From: DATFCK01 sp045809745
Lineage (GTDB): Bacteria > Verrucomicrobiota > Verrucomicrobiia > Chthoniobacterales > UBA10450
NCBI GenBank assembly: GCA_045809745.1
Contig: JBJMXE010000040.1
Location: 1 to 55,529, forward strand
Direction: 5' to 3'
DNA: 55,529 nucleotides
Numbering within the stretch: position 1 is the stretch's first letter; each line of letters starts with the position of its first letter. Shown here in pieces: positions 44,871 to 54,599 of this stretch. The notes under the pieces were generated by a model. The model worked only from the letters and a program-made list of their open reading frames with translations, had not been told where the DNA came from and did not search any database. A program made the translations under genes and the position numbers.

Positions 44871-45994
44871 CTATGGCCGTTGATCGATCGGTATGACCTT
44901 TTTGCCCACCGGTTCGCCGACGTATTCACTGAGGGGTCGGAAGAGCCGGTTATCTTCCAACTGCTCCAGGATGTGGGCGCACCAGCCGGAGGTGCGCGCC
45001 ACCGCAAATACCGGCGTGAACAAATCAGTGGGTATGCCTAACGAATAATAGACTGTCGCTGAATAGAAGTCGACATTCGCGTTCAGGTTCTTTTTCTCCT
45101 TCATCAGCTCAGCAATCCGCTCCGACATCTTGATCCATTTCGGTTCGCCGATCTTTTCGCTCAGCTTCACTGCCATCCGACGCAGGTGCGGCGCCCGCGG
45201 ATCGAGCGTTTTGTAAACCCGGTGACCGATGCCCATGATTTTCTTCTTCTGAGCGAGCTGTTCGTCAATGTAGCTATCGACATTCTCCAGGCTGCCGATC
45301 TTTTGCAGCATGTGAATGACGCCCTCGTTAGCGCCGCCATGCAACGGACCCTTCAGGGTTCCAATCGCTGAGGTGATCGCTGAATAAATATCGGTCAACG
45401 TGGAGATCGTTACCCGCGCACTGAAAGTAGAGGCGTTGGTGCCGTGATCGGCATGCAAAACGAACGCCAGGTCCAGCGTATCGGCCGCTTCCTGGGTGGG
45501 CTCTTCGCCGCACATTAAATAAAGCAAATGAGCGGCTTCACCAAGATCTTCCCGGATCGGTGGCAAAGGCTTGTTTTTTCGAGCCCGGTGAAAGTAAGCT
45601 GCGATGACACCGATTTTGGCGGTGATGCTTCTCGCCCGCAGCCGGTTGATTTCCGGCGTCGCTTCGAGATGAATCGCGGGATCATACAAGCCCAGCATTG
45701 AAACGGCAGTCCGCATGACGTCCATCGGCTGCGAGTTCTTCGGCGCGTGCTTGATGAACTCGGTCACTTCGTCCGGCAGCCGCCGTAACGAGCGGAGTGT
45801 GTTCGAGCATTGAGTTAGCTCATCGCGATTGGGTAACCGGTTATTCCACAGCAAAAATACGACTTCCTCATAGCTCACTTTGCCGGCGAGCTCGTTGATA
45901 TCGTAACCGGCGTAGATCAACTGACCTTTATCGCCGATGACGTCACTCAGCCGGGTGGTGTTCGCTACGATCCCTTCCAATCCCCTCGAGGTCA

Positions 45995-45995
<1 letters not shown>
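44871..45995 (-). CDS. gltA: citrate synthase
   Basis: Citrate synthase condenses oxaloacetate and acetyl-CoA. This is the short bacterial form (about 374 residues). Active-site segments are visible: HADHGTNAS with His, GPLHGGANEG with the second His, GHRVYKTLDPRA, and NVDFYSATVYY with the catalytic Asp. The sequence begins ATGATG. AGGAG (46001-46005) is five bases before the second ATG and only two before the first, so the second start is preferred. The gene overlaps the sucD stop, and the last gene of the cluster is thus coupled to sucD. Confidence 0.95.
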
Positions 45996-46876
<881 letters not shown>

Positions 46877-46889
46877 GGTTCCAAATAAA

Positions 46890-47004
46890 ATGACAAATGA
46901 CCAATGACGAATGGCGACGGCGTGCCTGCACCGGCAAATTCAGGTGACTGGAACGATCAACTCGAACCAAGATTTTCACAATTGGGCATTCTGCATTCGT
47001 CATT
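46890..47004. repeat. text-like repeat with inverted AATGACGAATG / CATTCGTCATT ends
   Basis: AATGACGAATG at 46903-46913 is the perfect complement of CATTCGTCATT at 46994-47004, with further TGACAAATGACC-like units beside it. It fills the gap between sucD and the first VOC gene and reaches into that gene's stop codon. Confidence 0.6.
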
Positions 47005-47365
47005 GAGCCGACGCGGTCTTGCGCTTATGCACCAGCAGCTTGTTCCCGTCGGGATCGCGAAACTGCGCCATCCAGCATACCGGCGTTTCAGTCTTGTCCA
47101 TGTCGAAGGTGACGCCTTTCGTCTTCAACTTTTCGAATGTGGCATCGAAATCATCGACTTCGAAAGCAACTGTTGTCCCGTCGCGCGACGGCTGCCACGC
47201 GGGATGACAGCCGACACCGATGGTGACGGCGCCGAGATCGTATTCGATCCAAGCTCCGTCCATCGCCGTTGTGCTCGGCTTTAGCTCGAGCGTCTCCTGA
47301 TAAAATTTCCGCGAGCGGTCCTTATCCGAGACAGCGATCGCAACGAAAGCAACTTCCTTAATCAT
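47000..47365 (-). CDS. VOC-family (glyoxalase-like) protein, copy A
   Basis: The 121-residue protein is a single vicinal-oxygen-chelate domain: FVAIAVSDKDRSRKFYQETL, then AFEVDDFDATFEKLKTKGV and QFRDPDGNKLLVHK. It may bind a metal and act as a lyase, dioxygenase or isomerase, or as an antibiotic-binding protein; two domains are needed for a site, so it should dimerise. ATG 47365 is preferred; the frame continues upstream through copy B. It overlaps copy B by four bases (ATGA). A recent tandem duplication is likely. Confidence 0.82.
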   Translation of the reverse strand: MIKEVAFVAIAVSDKDRSRKFYQETLELKPSTTAMDGAWIEYDLGAVTIGVGCHPAWQPSRDGTTVAFEVDDFDATFEKLKTKGVTFDMDKTETPVCWMAQFRDPDGNKLLVHKRKTASAQ

Positions 47366-47745
47366 GAGCAATTTCCTTTCTCGTTCTCCGGTTTCAGCTT
47401 GTGAATGATAATTTTGTTGCCGTCCGGATCCTGAATAACGGCCATGTGGCAGCAGGGCGTTTCGAACGGCTCCGCGGCAAATATTACGTTCGCTTTTTTT
47501 AGCTCCGCTATCGTGTCGTCGAACTGCTCCATTTCCAGCGCTACGCTGGTGCCCTGGTCGGCTGGCAGCCACTGATTGCCAACATTTGCGGTGGCAAGCG
47601 TGTTGCTGCCCACGCTGTATTCGATCCACTTTCCGCCCATCATCTGCTCGGCAGCGGTTAGGCCTAGAATGCCTTCGTAAAAGCCGCGTGCCCGCGCCAT
47701 ATCGGTCACGGGTATTCCGACAAAGCCGATTTCTTTTATTTTCAT
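47362..47745 (-). CDS. VOC-family (glyoxalase-like) protein, copy B
   Basis: The 127-residue paralogue of copy A has the same order of motifs: FVGIPVTDMARARGFYEGIL, ALEMEQFDDTIAELKKANV and VIQDPDGNKIIIHK. Metal-binding residues in these short VOC proteins are usually His and Glu, and a Glu occurs near the end of each half. Together the two copies could form a heterodimer. It is 9 bp from the upstream hydrolase gene. Confidence 0.8.
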   Translation of the reverse strand: MKIKEIGFVGIPVTDMARARGFYEGILGLTAAEQMMGGKWIEYSVGSNTLATANVGNQWLPADQGTSVALEMEQFDDTIAELKKANVIFAAEPFETPCCHMAVIQDPDGNKIIIHKLKPENEKGNCS

Positions 47746-47754
47746 GTTTCCGAA

Positions 47755-48873
47755 CTAACCGCCTTGCTCCTTCGGCGCATGTTGCTTCAGCCAGTCAGTT
47801 AGGACGCGAGTCACCGCGGGATCAAACGGCGCCTCTTTTCCGGCAAACGCCTCCTGCATGCTGGTGTAATGCTGAAAGGTGTGACCGGTAGCCGGCAACT
47901 CCACAAATCGGGCGGCGCCTGCGGTGTTTCCGTTGACGATTCGGGTGATGATCTCGTGATCGTCGCGAGTCATAATCCAGTCATATTCACCATGCATCAC
48001 CAGAGTTGGCACCTTTACCTTCGACCACGCCGCGGCCAGATTTAATTTCTGGAGCTGCTGATAAAATGCTAACGGCCTGCCGTACAGATGCTGATGATCG
48101 CCGCCGTCCGGCCAGAGATCCACCAGCTTAGGCTGCATTTCCATGATGTCGGATACCGGCCGGTTCTTGAGCAGAAGTTCGTGGTAAAGTGTGGTTACGC
48201 CTTTCATGCGCTCGTTAACTTGCGCTGGCGATCGGCCCATCAAAGTGAAACGCCGCCGCTCAAGTTCGAGCATGTGCTCGAACCAGGTCTTCACCCAGCC
48301 ACCAACGACCATGTAGCCACTGATCTGCCCCTGTTCGGTATCGGTCTCGGCCACGAGCGGAGCGAATCCACCGCCGTTGCTGATCCCCAGCATGTAGATC
48401 TGCGTCTTATCGATGAAGTCGTAGTTATCGAGTGACCGGAAGGCAGCCCGATATCCGGCCAGCTCGGTTTCAAAATCCGTCTTCCCGCAGTCGCCCTCGC
48501 TATCGCCGCATCCGGGTTTATCAACGCGAAATGTGCAATAGTTAGGCAGCTGCGCCAGAATCCGAAACACCTGCCCGGTCGCATCCTTGGTGCCTTCGGG
48601 CGCTTCCACCGAATCACAACTCAGCCAGCCGGCGACAAAGATGACCGGCAACTTGCCCTGGCTCTGGTGCGGGCGGGTGATAATGACTCGCAGTTTCTGC
48701 CGGTTAGGCGCAACCACTGTATCGTAGGTGACGTCTACGTTCGGGTATTGCTCCTTCGGTTTCGCCGGGTCACGCGGTAGTTCGTCAGCGGCGAACGTTT
48801 GGAAAGCGACGAGCAACCCGATCACTGCCACAATTGCGTGGCATCGGCGGCCCGCCGTTCTTCCGAACCTCAT
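47755..48873 (-). CDS. exported alpha/beta hydrolase
   Basis: From ATG 48873 this 372-residue protein has a signal-like N-terminus (AIVAVIGLLVAFQTFAADE). The alpha/beta hydrolase fold follows: VIFVAGWLSCDSV, GISNGGGFAPL with the nucleophile Ser, and a late ELPATGHTFQHY His. The loop around KTWFEHMLELERRR suggests a lid. The substrate is unknown. An upstream in-frame ATG at 48948 would add 25 residues that are encoded by a palindromic repeat, so 48873 is preferred. It lies inside the suc cluster. Confidence 0.8.
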   Translation of the reverse strand: MRFGRTAGRRCHAIVAVIGLLVAFQTFAADELPRDPAKPKEQYPNVDVTYDTVVAPNRQKLRVIITRPHQSQGKLPVIFVAGWLSCDSVEAPEGTKDATGQVFRILAQLPNYCTFRVDKPGCGDSEGDCGKTDFETELAGYRAAFRSLDNYDFIDKTQIYMLGISNGGGFAPLVAETDTEQGQISGYMVVGGWVKTWFEHMLELERRRFTLMGRSPAQVNERMKGVTTLYHELLLKNRPVSDIMEMQPKLVDLWPDGGDHQHLYGRPLAFYQQLQKLNLAAAWSKVKVPTLVMHGEYDWIMTRDDHEIITRIVNGNTAGAARFVELPATGHTFQHYTSMQEAFAGKEAPFDPAVTRVLTDWLKQHAPKEQGG

Positions 48874-48875
48874 CG

Positions 48876-48943
48876 GAAGGGGGCCAATGCCACAAACCAG
48901 CCTTCGCGGGAGCTCGCCCCTCCGTTTCGTCCGGCGCGTCACC
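48876..48943. repeat. palindromic repeat of the GAGCTCGCCCCTCC family
   Basis: Contains CGCGGGAGCTCGCCCCTCCG, matching the right arm of the elements at 50241-50320 and 2216-2291. It fills the gap between sucC and the hydrolase gene and explains a false N-terminal extension of the hydrolase frame. Confidence 0.65.
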
Positions 48944-48947
48944 GACA

Positions 48948-50132
48948 TCAGCCTTTCGCCGCAGCCACGACTTTTTGAGCGGCATCTCCGAGGTCGTCGG
49001 CGGTGATGACCGGCAGTCCCGATTCAGTTATCAACTTTTTCCCGGCATCAACGTTTGTCCCTTCAAGTCGAACCACCAGTGGAACCGGTAACTTCACCGC
49101 CTTCACCGCATTGATAATCCCCTGCGCGATGACATCGCACTTCATAATACCGCCGAAGATGTTCACCAGAATCGCTTTTACGTTTCGATCGGAGATCAGA
49201 ATCTTGAATGCTTCCGTGACTTGCGCCTCAGTCGCACCACCGCCGACATCCAGAAAATTGGCGGGATTGCCTCCGTAGAACTTGATGATGTCCATCGTCG
49301 CCATCGCCAATCCGGCGCCATTGACCAGGCAGGCGATGTTGCCGTCTAGACCGATATAATTAAGCCCGGATTTCGAAGCTTCGACCTCGCGCGGGTCTTC
49401 CTCGGCGACGTCCCGCATCGCGGCGACTTCCGGATGCCGGTAAAGCGCGTTGTCGTCAAAGTTGAACTTCGCATCGAGCGCCAGCACCTGCCCTTTTTTG
49501 GTCACCACCAGCGGATTGACTTCCACCATCGAACAATCCAATCCCGCGAAGGTGCGAAACAGGCCGTCAAAAAGTTTCGAGGCATCTTTAATCTGGCCCG
49601 AGTCAAAGTTGAGTTCGCGGGCAAGCTTGCGCGCCTGGTACGGCTGCAGCCCGGCCAGGGGATCCACCGGTTCCCGAATAATCTTCTCCGGTGATTTGGC
49701 TGCTACCGCTTCGATTTCGACGCCGCCTTCGGTACTGGCCACAATGAGAGGCGCCGCCGTCGCGCGATCGAGCAGAATGGCAAAATAGATTTCGCGGCCG
49801 ATGTCGGCAGACTCCGCGACCAGTACCTTGTTCACCACGCGGCCCGCAGGTCCGGTCTGATGAGTGACCAGGGTCTGGCCAAGCATCTTTCCGGCAACCT
49901 CCTTCACCTCGGCCGCGCTTTTACAAATGTGAACCCCGCCTTTGAATCCGTTAGTGAACGTCCCCTTGCCTCGGCCGCCGGCGTGGATCTGCGCTTTCAC
50001 TGCGATCTCCACCGGACCCAGTTCCCTGGCGATTTGTTCCGCTTCCTCAGCTGTCGAAGCTACCTTGCCTCGAGTCGTTGCTACTCCGAATTTCTGGAGC
50101 AGTTCCTTGGCTTGGTATTCGTGGATGTTCAT
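48948..50132 (-). CDS. sucC: succinyl-CoA synthetase beta subunit
   Basis: SucC is the ATP-grasp subunit that binds the nucleotide and succinate. The 394 residues show MNIHEYQAKELLQKFGVATT at the N-terminus, QIHAGGRGKGTF, the loop NPLVVTKKGQVLALDAK, and NGAGLAMATMDIIKFYGG then DVGGGA in the C-terminal part, with NIFGGIMKCD. Length is normal. It is the first gene of the cluster; sucD lies about 2 kb downstream behind three other genes. Confidence 0.96.
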   Translation of the reverse strand: MNIHEYQAKELLQKFGVATTRGKVASTAEEAEQIARELGPVEIAVKAQIHAGGRGKGTFTNGFKGGVHICKSAAEVKEVAGKMLGQTLVTHQTGPAGRVVNKVLVAESADIGREIYFAILLDRATAAPLIVASTEGGVEIEAVAAKSPEKIIREPVDPLAGLQPYQARKLARELNFDSGQIKDASKLFDGLFRTFAGLDCSMVEVNPLVVTKKGQVLALDAKFNFDDNALYRHPEVAAMRDVAEEDPREVEASKSGLNYIGLDGNIACLVNGAGLAMATMDIIKFYGGNPANFLDVGGGATEAQVTEAFKILISDRNVKAILVNIFGGIMKCDVIAQGIINAVKAVKLPVPLVVRLEGTNVDAGKKLITESGLPVITADDLGDAAQKVVAAAKG

Positions 50133-50240
50133 GGATGGGCCGTGCGAGCACTAAGCCGGTGAAGTGACCCTCAATCAAATCCGATTTATAGATGGGCGCT
50201 GACCGACATTGGCCCGAGGTGTGAATAACGCATGTGCTAA

Positions 50241-50320
50241 CGGAAGGCGAGCTCCCCGCGAGCCCGGACAATTTCCACCGCCGTTGCAGCAAACCGGGCT
50301 CGCAGGAGCTCGCCCCTCCG
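50241..50320. repeat. reference copy of the palindromic GAGCTC repeat with long arms
   Basis: The left arm (50241-50267) contains CGGAAGGCGAGCTCCCCGCG and the right arm (50294-50320) contains CCGGGCTCGCAGGAGCTCGC. The 27-bp arms are near-perfect complements around a 26-bp centre. It causes a false N-terminal extension of the phosphohexomutase frame (to 50209). Copies of the same type are at 2216-2291 (inside a gene), 266-297 and 48876-48943. Confidence 0.75.
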
Positions 50321-50391
50321 TCGGAAGAACCGTATCTGCGGTTCCCAAACCTCACTTGCAAACATCCGCGCTGCCGGAAGGTTGGGCGCCT

Positions 50392-52359
50392 ATGGCTACG
50401 GCGGCGACGCGGGATTCAACCTTAGATGCAGCGGTGACCTCGGGCGAGTTGATCGATTCAGCGCGCAAGAACATTCAGGTTCTGCTCAGCGGTGCGCCCT
50501 CCGATATTTATTCCGCTTCGGTTGGCGAGCTGATCGCCTCGGCCGCCTGGTCGGAATTGAACGATCGATTCTACAAAACCCTCGCCTTCGGCACCGGCGG
50601 TTTGCGTGGGCGAACCATCGGCAAGGTCGTGACCGCGGCCGAGCGCGGCGAATCCCGGGACGGCGCAGCACCCGAATTTCCGTGTGTCGGCACGAACGCG
50701 ATGAACTTCTACAACATCAACCGGGCGTCCCGCGGTTTGGTGTCTTACCTGACGACGTGGTCACAGCAGCATCAGCTGTCGACCCGGCCGAAATTGGTGA
50801 TCGCGCACGACACCCGATTTTTCTCCAAACAATTTGCTGACCTTGCCGCGAGAATTGCCGCGGAAAATGGCTGCGACGCATTCGTGTTCGACGGCCCCCG
50901 CTCGACCCCGGAACTTTCATTCACGGTCCGTCACCTTGAAGCCAGTGCGGGAGTAGTTATCACTGCCAGTCATAATCCGCCGCACGACAACGGCTACAAG
51001 GTTTACTTCAGCGATGGCGCGCAAGTGGTGGAGCCGCATGCCAGCGGAATCATTGCCCAGGTAAACGGAATCGTGGGAGAAAAGTTCGATCCATTACCGG
51101 CCGATCAGCGCGGCAAGGTGACGGTTCTGGGCAAAGAAATCGATGAAGCTTATATGCGACGGTTGGAGTCGCTTGTTCTCGATTCAAACGTCATTCGTGA
51201 AGCGAAATCGCTGCGTGTCGTGTTCACACCGATTCACGGAACGGGCGGAGTGATCATCAAACCGATGCTTAAACAGCTCGGTGTTCGGTTCGGCGTGGTC
51301 GCTGAACAGGACCGATTCGATGGCGCGTTTCCCACCGTGAAATCTCCCAACCCGGAAAACGCCGAAGCGCTTCGCCTCGGGATGGAGCTGGCCGACAAGG
51401 AAAACGCCGACCTGGTGATCGCCACGGATCCGGACTGCGATCGAATGGGCGTGGCAGTGCGCACTCAGGCCGGCAAGTTGCAATTGCTTACCGGGAATCA
51501 GATCGGCTCGCTGATGGCTTATTATCGCGCCCGGAAATTATTTGAGTCGGGTGTTCTCAACGCCGGGAACGCGTCCCGCGGTGTGCTGATTAAAACATTT
51601 GTCACCACCGATCTGCAAAAAGCGATCGCCGACCATTTCGGCCTTCGATGTGTAGAGACCCTGACTGGGTTTAAATATATCGGAGCGAAACTGGGCAAGT
51701 ACGAGAACGCGTTACCCGATAAGATCCGAAAGAATTACCGCCACCTCACCGAAGAGGAGACACGGAAGGCACGGCTCGCTCACTCTTCCTTCTACGTGTT
51801 TGGCGGCGAGGAAAGTTACGGATACAGCGGCGCTGATTTCGTCCGGGATAAGGACGCTAACGGCGCAGTCATCATGTTCTGCGAAGTTGCCGCATTTGCT
51901 AAGACGCAGGGAAAGACGGTGGACCAGTTGTTGGATGAAATTTTTTCCGAGTTCGGATATTTCGAAGAGAAAAACGGATCGCTGCTATTCGAAGGCGCGG
52001 AAGGCGCGGACAAGATTTCGCGACTGGCCCAATCGTACACCGCAGCGCCGCCGACTGAGATGCTCGGTTCAAAAGTGGTGAGTATTCGGAACTTCGAGAA
52101 GGAAACGATCCATGATGTAGAGGGCGATTTGATTCCGAAGGAGAAGATGTCGATCTTCGAACTAGAAGATCAGACCAGGATCGCGGTGCGACCTTCCGGC
52201 ACCGAGCCAAAGATCAAATATTATCTGTTTGCTCAACGGCGCCCGAAAGAAGGGCGGTTCGAACCGGCAGAGTTGGCGAAGGTGAAAAGCGAAATCGGAG
52301 AACGCCTGGCAAAGCTTTGGGAGTGGCTTCAGGCTGACGCCCACGCGCGCCTGGCCTGA
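50392..52359 (+). CDS. alpha-D-phosphohexomutase (phosphoglucomutase/phosphomannomutase)
   Basis: The 655-residue enzyme interconverts hexose 1- and 6-phosphates. The phosphoserine loop TASHNPPHDNGYKVYF has the catalytic Ser 193. The metal loop ATDPDCDRMG lies near residue 346, GGEESYGYSG is the sugar loop, and RPSGTEPKIKYY is the phosphate-binding tail. It is long, like the PgcA-type phosphoglucomutases. ATG 50392 is chosen because the 60 residues upstream are encoded by a palindromic repeat. It may supply glucose-1-phosphate for glycogen or cell-surface sugars. Confidence 0.9.
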   Translation: MATAATRDSTLDAAVTSGELIDSARKNIQVLLSGAPSDIYSASVGELIASAAWSELNDRFYKTLAFGTGGLRGRTIGKVVTAAERGESRDGAAPEFPCVGTNAMNFYNINRASRGLVSYLTTWSQQHQLSTRPKLVIAHDTRFFSKQFADLAARIAAENGCDAFVFDGPRSTPELSFTVRHLEASAGVVITASHNPPHDNGYKVYFSDGAQVVEPHASGIIAQVNGIVGEKFDPLPADQRGKVTVLGKEIDEAYMRRLESLVLDSNVIREAKSLRVVFTPIHGTGGVIIKPMLKQLGVRFGVVAEQDRFDGAFPTVKSPNPENAEALRLGMELADKENADLVIATDPDCDRMGVAVRTQAGKLQLLTGNQIGSLMAYYRARKLFESGVLNAGNASRGVLIKTFVTTDLQKAIADHFGLRCVETLTGFKYIGAKLGKYENALPDKIRKNYRHLTEEETRKARLAHSSFYVFGGEESYGYSGADFVRDKDANGAVIMFCEVAAFAKTQGKTVDQLLDEIFSEFGYFEEKNGSLLFEGAEGADKISRLAQSYTAAPPTEMLGSKVVSIRNFEKETIHDVEGDLIPKEKMSIFELEDQTRIAVRPSGTEPKIKYYLFAQRRPKEGRFEPAELAKVKSEIGERLAKLWEWLQADAHARLA

Positions 52360-52538
52360 GCACTTATGCATTTACCACAGAGCTCACGGAGAACACCGAG
52401 GCGGCTCCGCCGCATACTTCTCCTTTTCTCTAACCCCTCTGTGATCTCCATGACCTCGAGCGAAGCGGGCGGTTAATATTCGGCTCCCTCTCGTTCAACG
52501 CACTCGACAGCAGCGTATTTTTTGACGAAGAGTCCGCT
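52360..52538. repeat. spacer with CACAGAG-type repeat
   Basis: The 179-bp spacer contains ACCACAGAGCTCACGGAGAA and, 50 bases on, CTCTGTGATCTCCATGACC, text-like pieces sharing CACAGAG on opposite strands. The reading frame of the next small gene is open through the second half, but without a start codon. Confidence 0.5.
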
Positions 52539-52853
52539 GTGGGAGAACGCGAAATCAAACTGGATGGCGGCGAGATCACGATTCTGAAGACGCTCGGATT
52601 TTCGGGCACACCCATGAAGGGGAAAATCTTAATCCAGCGGTCCGGACAAATGGTCACATCGGAGCTTCTGGACACCCTCAGCGGATTGATGTCTCTTGGC
52701 TACGTTGTGTCCGATAAGGTCAACGTTCAGTACATCGAGGATGTGGAACGGGCCACATTTCGAGTGAACCCATCTTACTCGCGCGATTTACGTGATGCGC
52801 TCAGGCCCGGGGGACGGAAAAAGGAAGAACGTTCGCGGCGCCAGCGTAATTGA
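52539..52853 (+). CDS. small protein of unknown function, coupled to lnt
   Basis: The 104-residue protein has no recognised family. It starts with a strand pair (EREIKLDGGEITILKTLGFS), then a helical region like a winged-helix or SMC-ScpB fold (ILIQRSGQMVTSELLDTLSG and a piece with SLGYVVSDKVNVQYIED). The very basic tail (GGRKKEERSRRQR) suggests RNA or DNA binding. The start is taken as GTG 52539; the frame is open further upstream to 52434 but without a usual start codon. Its stop overlaps the TTG of lnt, so expression is probably linked. Confidence 0.55.
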   Translation: MGEREIKLDGGEITILKTLGFSGTPMKGKILIQRSGQMVTSELLDTLSGLMSLGYVVSDKVNVQYIEDVERATFRVNPSYSRDLRDALRPGGRKKEERSRRQRN

Positions 52854-54508
52854 AGTCGCGTTCCCCAGGCCTAACCATCCTTCTGCGAGTCTGGCCGTGG
52901 CTGGCGGCCCTTGCCAGCGGCCTCCTGGCCGCGGCCGCGTTTCCGCCATTCAATCAGGATTGGCTGGTCTGGATAGCGCTGACCCCGCTGATCGCGGCGA
53001 TCTGGTTTTCCGGCGCCGGAGTTCGGCGGCCATGGTTGCGAAACCTGTTGCTTGGTTACGTCAGCGGGCTGGTATTTTTCACAATTGTTTTCAGCTGGCT
53101 GGGATCGTTAGGCCGACTGTTCGACAGCATTCCTCTTTACGGCCTCGCCCTGCTGCTATCGCTGTATATGGGGATGCATTGGGCGTTCTGGAGCTGGTTT
53201 GCCGGATTCATCGTTCCCCGCCGCTTCACCAGTTCCTGGCGTAATCTCCTCAGCGCTTCGGTTGGAGCAGCTGCCTGGGTCACTCACGAGTGGATCCGCG
53301 GCTGGTTATTCGGCGGATTCGGCTGGAACGGCCTCGGCGTCTCGCAGCACACCCACTGGCTCCTGATTCAGATTTGCGAGATCACCGGGGTGGCCGGTCT
53401 CTCTTTCGTGATCGCCTTCACGAATATCGTGGCGGTTACGATTCCGTTGCGACTGTTCTCCGAGACGCGATCCCACCAGATGCGTCCGCACTGGGATTTG
53501 AACCTAACGGTCCTGGGCATCTTCGGCCTTATGCTTTTCGGCTGGAACGCTGTCCATCAAACCGCACGAACCCAGCCGGTGCGGGTCGGCGCGATCCAGC
53601 CAAATATTTCGCAACAGGTGAAATTCACCCCCGATTCAGCCGCAACGGTCTTTGCTCAGCTCAGGCGGTTAAGCCAACCATTGGTGGAAACGAATCCGTC
53701 TCCGCAACTGCTGGTTTGGCCGGAGAGCGCAACACCCGGCCCGCTACTCGCGGACGAGCGGACCTACCGGTTCGTGATGGATTTTTCGGCAACGGCGCAT
53801 GCCGATTTGTTGCTGGGGTCCGACGTATTCGAAGACGAGCAGGCCTATAACGCCGCGATCCTGGTCCCGAGTAACGGAGATGATCTCCAGGTCTATCGCA
53901 AGATTCACCTCGTGCCGTTTGGTGAGTACGTCCCGCTGCGCCATTCCTTTCCCCTGTTTGCGGCGATCGCCGGCCGATGGGTTCCCGGCGATTTCGGCAT
54001 GGGCAAAGATTACACCCGGTTCAAGCTCAGCGATGCTGATGTCGAACTGGCACCGCTGATTTGCTTCGAAGATACAATCGGAGAACTGACTCGTCGATTT
54101 GTGCTGCCGGATCAGCGCGGCCGCGGCGCCGATTTGCTCGTCAATATGACTAACGACGGCTGGTTTCTGCGTACCGCCGGTTCCCACCAGCATTTGAGCA
54201 ATGCCATATTCCGATGCGTGGAAACCCGCCGGCCGATGGTCCGCGCGGCCAACACCGGCGTGACCTGTTTCATCAATCAGCTCGGCCGCGTAACCGACGT
54301 TCTCCGGGATGAACATGACGGCACGTTCACCGAAGGCGCCCTAACCGGTGTTGTCGATGTGCCGATCCACGGTGTTCTGACATTCTACGTCAGACACGGC
54401 GAGTTATTCGCCCAAATCTGTGCCGCCGTGACAGCCCTCTCCCTGATCGCGCTGTTGAGCGCGAGATTGCGACCGAGGAAACTGCAACCGGAAGTCCGGG
54501 AGGGTTAG
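52850..54508 (+). CDS. lnt: apolipoprotein N-acyltransferase
   Basis: Lnt adds the third acyl chain to the N-terminal Cys of lipoproteins at the inner membrane. The 552 residues begin with about six to seven hydrophobic helices (residues 10-200) and then a nitrilase-like periplasmic domain. The catalytic triad is visible: Glu in WPESATPG, Lys in YRKIHLVPFGEYVP, and Cys in LICFED. A last helix follows near residue 520. The start is TTG 52850, overlapping the stop of the small gene by four bases. Length is normal for the family. Confidence 0.93.
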   Translation: MKSRSPGLTILLRVWPWLAALASGLLAAAAFPPFNQDWLVWIALTPLIAAIWFSGAGVRRPWLRNLLLGYVSGLVFFTIVFSWLGSLGRLFDSIPLYGLALLLSLYMGMHWAFWSWFAGFIVPRRFTSSWRNLLSASVGAAAWVTHEWIRGWLFGGFGWNGLGVSQHTHWLLIQICEITGVAGLSFVIAFTNIVAVTIPLRLFSETRSHQMRPHWDLNLTVLGIFGLMLFGWNAVHQTARTQPVRVGAIQPNISQQVKFTPDSAATVFAQLRRLSQPLVETNPSPQLLVWPESATPGPLLADERTYRFVMDFSATAHADLLLGSDVFEDEQAYNAAILVPSNGDDLQVYRKIHLVPFGEYVPLRHSFPLFAAIAGRWVPGDFGMGKDYTRFKLSDADVELAPLICFEDTIGELTRRFVLPDQRGRGADLLVNMTNDGWFLRTAGSHQHLSNAIFRCVETRRPMVRAANTGVTCFINQLGRVTDVLRDEHDGTFTEGALTGVVDVPIHGVLTFYVRHGELFAQICAAVTALSLIALLSARLRPRKLQPEVREG

Positions 54509-54599
54509 CTGGCGCCCCGACCGCAGGCCGACCTGGGCCGACGATGAGATTTTGCTGGCAACCCTAGCCTTGGTGCGTGTTTGATTTCCGCCGTCGGTT

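Noticed and set aside
44147..45007. 286-codon minus-strand frame across the esterase start and spacer
   Set aside because: It overlaps the esterase and gltA genes in another frame, is Arg/Ser-rich and has no family features.
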